Origin: Prevotellaceae bacterium
GTDB lineage: Bacteria; Bacteroidota; Bacteroidia; Bacteroidales; Bacteroidaceae
Length of the DNA: 7,730 nucleotides
Direction of reading: 5' to 3'
Assembly (NCBI GenBank): GCA_021204545.1
Contig: JAJPZF010000124.1
Location: 1-7,730, forward strand
Shown here: in pieces, positions 1-4,841 of the stretch
Numbering within the stretch: the first letter of the stretch is position 1
How the letters are laid out: every line of letters begins with the position of its first letter
The notes under the pieces: model-generated
Databases searched by the model: none
Seen by the model: the letters and a program-made list of their open reading frames with translations, nothing else
What the model was told of the DNA's origin: nothing
Position numbers and translations under genes: made by a program

Positions 1-631
1 TCGCCACGCTCTGCGTCATGCTCGCCTCGAGGGCGCCCACGCGCTCCGAGAGGGCGGTGTCCGCGGCCTTCCTCTCGGCCGCCTCGTTGTCGACGGAGTT
101 GTCGGAGTATGCCTCCAGCTCCGCCCTCAGGCTCTCGTCCGCCGCTTTCCTCTCGTCCATCTCCGACTGGAGGGTGTCAATGGTCTGCTCGATGCCGTCC
201 GCCAGGCTGTCGTCCTGGTATTTTCTCTCCTTCGCCTCCGCGTCTATGTTGGCCTGGAGCGCCGTGTCCGCCGCCTCCCTCGCCGAGGTCTCCGCCTCTA
301 TCTGCGAGACGAGGCTGTCGCACTCTATCTTAATCGTGAACGTGTCTGTCCCGATGTTCTCCCACTCGCCACCGCTCGCCCTGTACAGGGTGAGGGGCTC
401 TGACGAGCCCACCAGGGCCCACCAGCCCACCAGGGGGTCGGGGTACTTCTCCCCGAGCTCCTCCTCCGTCTTGAACAGCCCCTTGCAGGGGGTCTTTATG
501 TTCTGCGCGTCAAGGAAGCCCTTCACCGTCACCCTGCCGCCCAGCACCGTGTTGCCGCTGACCGTCAGGCCGCCGCCCACAACCGCCGAGCCCGAGGTCT
601 CGAGGCTCCCGCTTATGTACTCACTGCTCAT
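1..631 (-). CDS. Tail-fibre-like coiled-coil virion protein, N-terminal part (runs off the left edge)
   Basis: The reading frame starts at the ATG at 631-629 and stays open to the left edge, giving the first 210 residues of a longer protein. Residues 9-40 are short Gly/Val/Ser-rich beta repeats (SGSLETSGSAVVGG and onward), as in the beta-structured stems of phage fibres. Residues 45-95 form a compact Trp-rich unit (GWWALVG, then LYRASGGEW). From about residue 105 to the edge the sequence is alpha-helical with a recurring ER(K)AAD-x-x-L unit (about residues 117, 135, 160 and 186), which predicts a coiled coil, probably trimeric. The start codon overlaps the upstream gene's stop as ATGA, so translation is probably coupled. 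The likely role is host adhesion or tail-fibre structure; the receptor-binding end is not in the window. A baseplate or neck-appendage protein is an alternative. Confidence 0.75.
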   Translation of the reverse strand, partial: MSSEYISGSLETSGSAVVGGGLTVSGNTVLGGRVTVKGFLDAQNIKTPCKGLFKTEEELGEKYPDPLVGWWALVGSSEPLTLYRASGGEWENIGTDTFTIKIECDSLVSQIEAETSAREAADTALQANIDAEAKERKYQDDSLADGIEQTIDTLQSEMDERKAADESLRAELEAYSDNSVDNEAAERKAADTALSERVGALEASMTQSVA

Positions 632-1278
632 GCAAGTAATGATTTAGCCAGTTCCAAATAGTTCTTGCCCCTGTCGGCCTCGCCCGCGTCCGCGCTCACA
701 AGGCCCGCTATCGTGTACAGGACCGCGCTGTAGCACCGCTCCGATATCTCCACGCCCCCGTCCTCGTCCACCGAGGGCAGCGCCACGTAGTCCAGCCGCT
801 CCACCTCCGCGTCCCTCGAGAGGCACGAGCGGAACTCAAGCCTGAGCCCCCCCGCGAACGGGGCGACGGCCGCCCTCGGCCTCTGGGGGGTGCCCCTCAG
901 GCCCGCGAACCTCGACCACTGCGCCTTGTACTCGTCCGACCCCGTCTCGAGCGTCTCGCGAAGGGGACGCTCCCAGTCCGACATCATGAGGACGCCAAGG
1001 CGGAAGAAGTCCGGGGGCAGCACTATGCTCCCGCCCCACACGCCCTCCGCCTCGGGGCCCCAGAGCACGCTCACGCCCTCCTCGAGGGCGCTCTTCAGCT
1101 CCAGCAGCTCCATGGGGGCGGTCGCCTCCACCTGCCTCGCGGCCCTGACGACCGCCGCCCGTATGGCGTCGTCCGTCTCCAGCGTCACGGGGTGCTGCCC
1201 GAAGACGCGGGAGTCGTCCCTGTTGCGGTCAAGGACGCGGCGGGCGTCGCGTGTCACGCGGCTGAGGGTGTACACCAT
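628..1278 (-). CDS. Probable neck / head-tail connector protein (216 aa)
   Basis: This soluble 216-residue protein has no signal peptide or membrane segment. A helical N-terminal half (about residues 36-66, rich in Ala, Arg and Glu) leads into a beta-prone middle containing LPPDFFRLGVLMMSDWERPL (residues 87-106) and LRLEFRS (145-151). A conserved-looking C-terminal helix follows (CYSAVLYTIAGLVSADAGEA, from residue 182). This pattern and the place after the capsid gene fit small head-completion or head-tail adaptor proteins that sit under the portal. I recognise the overall look from Bacteroides-type phages but cannot assign a named family from sequence alone. The ATG at 1278 lies 3 nt after the preceding stop, with a CAGGAG-like site just upstream, and the gene's TGA overlaps the next ATG by 4 bp, so it is co-transcribed and probably co-translated with its neighbours. 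Alternatives are a tail-completion or minor capsid protein. Confidence 0.55.
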   Translation of the reverse strand: MVYTLSRVTRDARRVLDRNRDDSRVFGQHPVTLETDDAIRAAVVRAARQVEATAPMELLELKSALEEGVSVLWGPEAEGVWGGSIVLPPDFFRLGVLMMSDWERPLRETLETGSDEYKAQWSRFAGLRGTPQRPRAAVAPFAGGLRLEFRSCLSRDAEVERLDYVALPSVDEDGGVEISERCYSAVLYTIAGLVSADAGEADRGKNYLELAKSLLA

Positions 1279-1281
1279 CGC

Positions 1282-1788
1282 TCACTCCTGCTTCTCGCCC
1301 GGCAGGACGAACTCCACGTTGTGGCGGGCCGCCCTCTCCACTATCTGCCTCAGGCTCCTCATGTCCGAGGCCTTCTCGCCGAACTTCTCCACGAGGTACT
1401 TCTTCCCCTCGCCCTCGATGTCGCTCACCTCGACCCTCGCCCTGGCGGCCTTCGGGGAGGCCCCCGGCGCGGCCGACGCGGCCGTCTCCGCCACCCTCGA
1501 GGCGCTCACGGGGGTGACCCTCGTCTTGACTGCCTTCGGGGAGGCCTTCCCGTCGCCGCCATTGCGCGTGATGGTGCCGAGGAGGCGTATGTACCCCCGC
1601 CTGAAGTAGTCGCTGTTCTCTATCATCGCCTGGTACACCGCGTTGTCCGTCTTGTACTTGGCCGAGCACGAGAGCGCCGGGTTGGCGCTGCCGCCGGTGA
1701 AGCTCACCTGAAGGCTGGCCCCCCCGCAGGGTATGCTGAGGCTGCGCTCCACCATGCCCTTGATGCCGTAAATCTTGATTGTCGCCAT
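1282..1788 (-). CDS. Two-lobed capsid-associated protein of unknown function (168 aa)
   Basis: The protein has three visible parts. Residues 1-75 are beta-rich with aromatic and Gly residues (MATIKIYGIKGM, then YFRRGYIRLLG). Residues 76-120 are a low-complexity linker rich in Ala, Pro, Ser and Lys. Residues 121-164 form a small helical module with the pattern KYLVEKFG, then LRQIVERAARHNVEFVLPG. The last module resembles short helix-turn-helix modules I associate with proteins encoded next to the capsid gene in Bacteroides-type phages; this is recollection, not a database result. It follows the capsid gene after a 77-nt gap and precedes the connector gene by 3 nt, so head decoration, capsid cementing or neck completion are the reasonable guesses. 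The start context AAGGACTATGGC resembles the capsid gene's AAGACTATGGC, and an AAGGAG lies about 11 nt upstream. Confidence 0.7.
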   Translation of the reverse strand: MATIKIYGIKGMVERSLSIPCGGASLQVSFTGGSANPALSCSAKYKTDNAVYQAMIENSDYFRRGYIRLLGTITRNGGDGKASPKAVKTRVTPVSASRVAETAASAAPGASPKAARARVEVSDIEGEGKKYLVEKFGEKASDMRSLRQIVERAARHNVEFVLPGEKQE

Positions 1789-1836
1789 AGTCCTTGTGTC
1801 TCCTTACTTGTCCTGTCTCCTGAAATGGCGGGCGGA

Positions 1837-1855
1837 GGGGCGGCCGGGCCCCCCC
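1837..1855 (-). other. GC stem-loop in the gap after the capsid gene
   Basis: The 77-nt gap between the capsid stop codon and the next gene contains a G/C-only stem: GGGG 1837-1840 pairs with CCCC 1852-1855, and GG 1842-1843 pairs with CC 1849-1850, around a 5-nt loop with one internal mismatch. There is no T tract on either side, so a classical intrinsic terminator is unlikely. It could attenuate readthrough or protect the capsid message 3' end, which would keep capsid transcript above that of downstream genes. This is inference from position and pairing only. Confidence 0.3.
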
Positions 1856-1865
1856 GTCCTGTGTC

Positions 1866-3419
1866 CTATGCCGCCTTTATCACCCCGCTGTAGAGCGTCC
1901 AGCCGCCGTCGGAGGTGTACTTCCAGCACTCGCCCGACTTGGCCGTGCCGGCGTCGCCCAGGTCCACGTTCTGCAGGAAGTAGTAGACCACTCCCTCCAC
2001 GGGGCTCTCGGGGACGGTGTCGTCCGTCCAGAGGACGGTCTTCACGACGCCCTCGGCCGCCTCCGTCACCTCCTGGCTGTCGCCGTCCACCCAGATGTGG
2101 CACGCGCCCTTCAGCGCCAGGGCGTCCCAGCGGATGAGGCCGTTGCGCGTGGCCTCCTCGCCCTCGACCTGCTCGTTGAACGAGTGCTCGCCGACGCGCT
2201 GGTAGTGCACGAGGCGGTTCTCGCCGAATATGCCGCAGGAGTTCGAGAGGCCGATGCGGTCCAGGGTGGGCTCCCTCTTGAACTGGAGCTCGCCGAACAC
2301 CGTGGTGAAGCTCGTCACCTTCCATCCCATGGCCTCGTTCTTCTTCAGCTCGATGTGGACCTCGGGGTGCTTCGACCAGTCTATCTTCTGTATGCCCTCC
2401 AGGAAGTTCTTGCCGCAGAGGCACAGGGCCGTGGTGGGCACGTCCTCGCCCGTGAAGAACATCTTCGTCAGGGCGATGAACTCGTCGTAGTCCCACTGCC
2501 CCGTGTGCATCATCTCGCGCTTGAACATGTGGCGCACGCCGTCCGAGAAGTACACCGACTGGATGCCCAGCTTCGTCTTCACGTACAGGATGCCCTTGAC
2601 CCCGAGCCACAGGCTGCGGTTGCACATCGTCTTGAAGTGCGTCAGCATGTACTCCGCTATCAGCGCCTTGCTGAACGGGATGTGCTTCTTCTGGCTCTCG
2701 AAGTAGTCCGACACGACCTGGTTCATCCCGCGCTTCTGCAGGTACACCATCTCGCCCACCGGGCTCATCAGCGAGGGCTCGACCCACTTCTGCGTCTCGT
2801 ACATCGCGTTGCTCATGAGCACGCACTCCGTGCCGCCCGGTATGTCGGGCACCGTGGTCGTCTCGCTCTCCGCCGTCTCGCGCTGCCCGTTCACCGCCAT
2901 CACGATGGGGTAGCCCGTCTCGTCGCTGCGCCCCGTCACGTAGAGCATCACGCACTTGCCGACCGTCAGGCTCTGCCCCGTCGCGTCGTAGCCGTCCACG
3001 CCCTTGCAGTACAGCGTGTCGCCTATCGAGGGTATGCGCGCGTCGCCCTCGTCCATCGGCAGGGACACGCGGCTCTTGCCCCCCGTCACGTCCTCGGTCA
3101 CCGTCACGTAGCCCTTCGGCTCGTCGATGCTGAAGTGCTCCACCACGGGGCTCGTCACCTGGCGGGCCCTGGCCGCCAGCATGAGCTGCATCAGCGGCGT
3201 CTCGTCACTTTTGTACTTGTAGAGCTCCTGGTCAAGGTCGCTCTCCACAAGGTTGCCGGGGGCTATCCCGCCGTTCGCGCTCTCAAGGGCGCTGACGGTC
3301 GCCGCCTGGTTGGGTATCTGGGTCGACAGGCCCACCGTGCCCTGGGACTTGTCTACCGTCCCCGTCTGCTGCTGGATGACCTCGCCGGCCTCCAGCTCTG
3401 GATTGTTGATTACTGCCAT
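1866..3419 (-). CDS. Major capsid protein (HK97-fold type, 517 aa)
   Basis: This is the shell protein of the phage head. Its length, position directly after a scaffold-like gene, and sequence pattern fit an HK97-fold capsid protein. Residues 1-55 form a Gln/Thr-rich N-arm. Residues 62-80 (DLDQELYKYK, then TPLMQLM) match the start of the folded region in many capsid proteins of this type. Residues 225-345 include the long helix and core strands (KRGMNQVVSDYFESQKKHI; ALCLCGKNFLEGIQ). Residues 375-445 carry the A-domain-like end (FGELQFKREPTLDRIGLSNS, then LALKGACHIWVDG). A further segment of about 60 residues (458-517) is Trp/Tyr-rich (VVYYFLQNV, then GGWTLYSG) and looks like an added surface domain. 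No N-terminal protease motif is evident. The leader before the ATG is purine-rich and no promoter is visible there, so transcription probably comes from the promoter before the scaffold gene. Confidence 0.85.
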   Translation of the reverse strand: MAVINNPELEAGEVIQQQTGTVDKSQGTVGLSTQIPNQAATVSALESANGGIAPGNLVESDLDQELYKYKSDETPLMQLMLAARARQVTSPVVEHFSIDEPKGYVTVTEDVTGGKSRVSLPMDEGDARIPSIGDTLYCKGVDGYDATGQSLTVGKCVMLYVTGRSDETGYPIVMAVNGQRETAESETTTVPDIPGGTECVLMSNAMYETQKWVEPSLMSPVGEMVYLQKRGMNQVVSDYFESQKKHIPFSKALIAEYMLTHFKTMCNRSLWLGVKGILYVKTKLGIQSVYFSDGVRHMFKREMMHTGQWDYDEFIALTKMFFTGEDVPTTALCLCGKNFLEGIQKIDWSKHPEVHIELKKNEAMGWKVTSFTTVFGELQFKREPTLDRIGLSNSCGIFGENRLVHYQRVGEHSFNEQVEGEEATRNGLIRWDALALKGACHIWVDGDSQEVTEAAEGVVKTVLWTDDTVPESPVEGVVYYFLQNVDLGDAGTAKSGECWKYTSDGGWTLYSGVIKAA

Positions 3420-3462
3420 AGTCTTTCTCTTCTCTTTTCAGGTTGGTTATCTCTTTCCTTTC

Positions 3463-4203
3463 TCACGCCTCCCTCGCTATGTCGAAGATGCTCCGCGCCC
3501 TCCTCGGGGCCTGCCCCCCGGGGCTGCCCCCGAGGCTCGGCACGCCGTCGCCATGCGGGCGCCTCAGGCGCTCCTCTATCCTCTCGTTGCGGCCGGCCAC
3601 CTCGCCCTCGCGCCTGGCCTGCGCCATGTCGCGGGCGTGCGTCACGGCCTTGAGCGCCATCAGGATGGTGTCCTTCTCGAAGCGGCCCACGACGGAGTCG
3701 CTCATGCTCTTTATCAGCATGGACATCGCCGCGTCCATGTCCTCGTCGCCAGCGCCCGTCTCCTTCTTCACCAGCTCGATGTTCTCCAGCGAGCTGCCGA
3801 TGTTAGACTGGTACTCCGCCTCGAGCTCCTTGTTCCGCGCGACCCTGTCCAGCCACTCCTTGTTCGCCTCGGCCAGGGCCTCCTGCCTCTCCGGGTCGTC
3901 GAGGGCCTCCCTGAAGTCGTCGCCGAACCGCCGCACCATCTCCACGGCGGGGTCGGCGCCCTCGCGCCAGCTGTTCAGGAAAGCCGCGCTGCGTGGGTCG
4001 GAGGCGAACAGCTCGCCAAGACCCCTCTCGCGCTCCCTGTACCCGTCCAGCTCGCCGTCGCGCTCCCTGGCGTAGTCGTCCACCGCGCCGAAGACGCTGT
4101 CCTCGTCGCCATCGTCTATCTCCCTGTCGGGGTATCTCTCCCTGACGCGCGCCATCACCGCCTCCCTGCGGGTCTGCGCCTTGTTGTTGTCGCTGTCAGC
4201 CAT
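3463..4203 (-). CDS. Probable capsid scaffolding protein (246 aa)
   Basis: This protein is highly charged and almost entirely helical: acidic stretches (DREIDDGDEDSVFGAVDD, residues 26-43) are followed by Arg/Glu/Lys-rich helices through about residue 213. A flexible Gly/Pro-rich linker (218-233) ends in a short basic tail, RSIFDIAREA (237-246). Scaffold proteins characteristically have long helical charged bodies and a small C-terminal basic element that grips the capsid protein, and they are encoded directly upstream of it, as here with a 43-nt gap. No catalytic motif for a prohead protease is visible. It is the first gene of the minus-strand operon, with the ATG at 4203 about 23 nt after the predicted transcription start. 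The assignment rests on composition and position rather than on a recognised domain; a fused or unrelated head-maturation protein is the alternative. Confidence 0.65.
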   Translation of the reverse strand: MADSDNNKAQTRREAVMARVRERYPDREIDDGDEDSVFGAVDDYARERDGELDGYRERERGLGELFASDPRSAAFLNSWREGADPAVEMVRRFGDDFREALDDPERQEALAEANKEWLDRVARNKELEAEYQSNIGSSLENIELVKKETGAGDEDMDAAMSMLIKSMSDSVVGRFEKDTILMALKAVTHARDMAQARREGEVAGRNERIEERLRRPHGDGVPSLGGSPGGQAPRRARSIFDIAREA

Positions 4204-4232
4204 CCCAAGTGTGCCATTTAGTGTTCACGGGG

Positions 4233-4263
4233 CAAAGGTATGCGGGGACGGGCGCGCCGCAAG
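4233..4263 (-). promoter_or_regulatory. Strong Bacteroidota-type promoter for the head operon
   Basis: On the minus strand, CTTG (4263-4260) is followed after exactly 19 nt by TACCTTTG (4240-4233), matching the Bacteroidota consensus TTTG, 19-21 nt, TAnnTTTG. Transcription should start near 4226, giving a leader of about 23 nt before the scaffold ATG. The same CTTGC, 18 nt, TACCTTTGC arrangement occurs on the plus strand at 6982-7013. The -33 box directly abuts the tandem repeat at 4263-4299. Confidence 0.75.
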
Positions 4264-4299
4264 CTTATCCGTTAACTCGCTTCGGCTTATCCGTTCACT
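4263..4299. repeat. Tandem 15-bp operator-like repeat in the divergent control region
   Basis: GCTTATCCGTTAACT (4263-4277) and GCTTATCCGTTCACT (4285-4299) differ at one position and are spaced 22 bp start to start, about two helical turns, so both copies face the same side of the DNA. They lie at about -37 to -73 relative to the head-operon start site, with one end touching its -33 box. That is a typical place for an activator, or for a repressor controlling both directions. A small-terminase or packaging recognition site is an alternative, since the next plus-strand gene is a small-terminase candidate. Confidence 0.6.
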
Positions 4300-4305
4300 A
4301 TTTTC

Positions 4306-4317
4306 GCCCCGCGGGGC
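4306..4317. repeat. 12-bp perfect GC palindrome
   Basis: GCCCCGCGGGGC is a perfect palindrome between the tandem repeat and the terminase promoter. It could bind a dimeric regulator, but chance palindromes are common in such GC-rich DNA, so its function is open. Confidence 0.3.
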
Positions 4318-4345
4318 TGTGTGCGGCCCCCCGGGCGCGTGTCCA

Positions 4346-4365
4346 CGCGGCGGTCCGCGCTTTTT
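4346..4365 (+). terminator. Terminator-like hairpin with T5 tract, just before the terminase promoter
   Basis: CGCGG (4346-4350) and CCGCG (4355-4359) form a perfect 5-bp stem with loop CGGT, followed by C and TTTTT (4361-4365). This is the form of a short intrinsic terminator on the plus strand. No plus-strand gene lies upstream in the window, so it may block antisense readthrough from the head-gene region into the terminase unit. The stem is short, and it occupies the place where a -33 box for the promoter at 4370 would be. Confidence 0.4.
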
Positions 4366-4369
4366 CCCG

Positions 4370-4377
4370 TACATTTG
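4370..4377 (+). promoter_or_regulatory. Putative -7 element of the terminase promoter
   Basis: TACATTTG matches TAnnTTTG and is followed by C, as in the two stronger promoters. No TTTG- or CTTG-like -33 box lies 19-21 nt upstream, so this would be a weak or activator-dependent promoter. A start near 4384 gives a purine-rich leader of about 53 nt, with AAGGAG (4423-4428) 8 nt before the ATG at 4437. Confidence 0.5.
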
Positions 4378-4436
4378 CCCCTGGGGGGGAGAGAGACGGG
4401 AACGGCAGGCAAGGCAAGAGGAAAGGAGAAAAGGGA

Positions 4437-4841
4437 ATGAGAGACAAGGGAAGCGTGAACAGGGTGGCGAGGCAGAGGGACAGGGAGCTCGTCAGGATAT
4501 ACCACAGGCTGCTCCGGGAGAACCCCGCCGCGGGCGCGGGGGAGCTGATGAGGGAGCTGGCGCTCGCCCCCTCCCCGAGGTTCTGGATAACGGAGGAGAG
4601 GGCGGCGGACGTCATGAGGCAGATGCGCCGGGGGCGGTGGGAGAGCTCCGTGCACGTCTGCCAGCGGCGCAGGATGTTCGAGGAGATAAAGAGGCGCTGC
4701 GAGAGGATGATGGCGGCGGGCGACGACCTCAGGACGGCCGTGAGGAGGGTCGTCAACTCCCCCGCCCCCGAGTTCTACCTCACCGAGGGGAGCGTCAGGA
4801 CGATACTCTACAGGGAGCTCAGGAGGAGGGGGCGGGAGTGA
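4437..4841 (+). CDS. Small basic protein with duplicated motif; small terminase subunit candidate (134 aa)
   Basis: The start chosen is the ATG at 4437, preceded by AAGGAG at 8 nt. The frame is open further upstream, but that part covers the promoter region and has no site supporting a start. The protein is basic and helical and consists of two similar units offset by 64 residues. Each has a helix pair and then a proline-aromatic turn and another helix: APSPRFWITE (44-53) and NSPAPEFYLTE (107-117). Its position directly before the large terminase, overlapping it by 4 bp, suggests the DNA-recognition subunit that brings the phage genome to the motor. I see no classical helix-turn-helix signature and cannot place it in a named small-terminase family. 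A regulatory DNA-binding protein, possibly acting at the nearby repeats, is an alternative. Confidence 0.65.
   Translation: MRDKGSVNRVARQRDRELVRIYHRLLRENPAAGAGELMRELALAPSPRFWITEERAADVMRQMRRGRWESSVHVCQRRRMFEEIKRRCERMMAAGDDLRTAVRRVVNSPAPEFYLTEGSVRTILYRELRRRGRE

Noticed and set aside
18..647. Plus-strand open frame over the fibre-like gene
   Set aside because: Ser/Leu/Ala-rich mirror of the coiled-coil codons; the minus frame shows real repeats and an ATGA junction with its neighbour.
2097..3653. Long open frame on the plus strand opposite the capsid gene
   Set aside because: It is His/Leu/Val/Arg-rich low complexity, the mirror of a GC-rich coding strand, and the opposite strand encodes a clear capsid protein.
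4209..4436. Upstream extension of the small terminase candidate frame
   Set aside because: It would run through the divergent promoter, the tandem repeat and a terminator-like hairpin. The ATG at 4437 has a good ribosome-binding site and begins the duplicated-unit protein.
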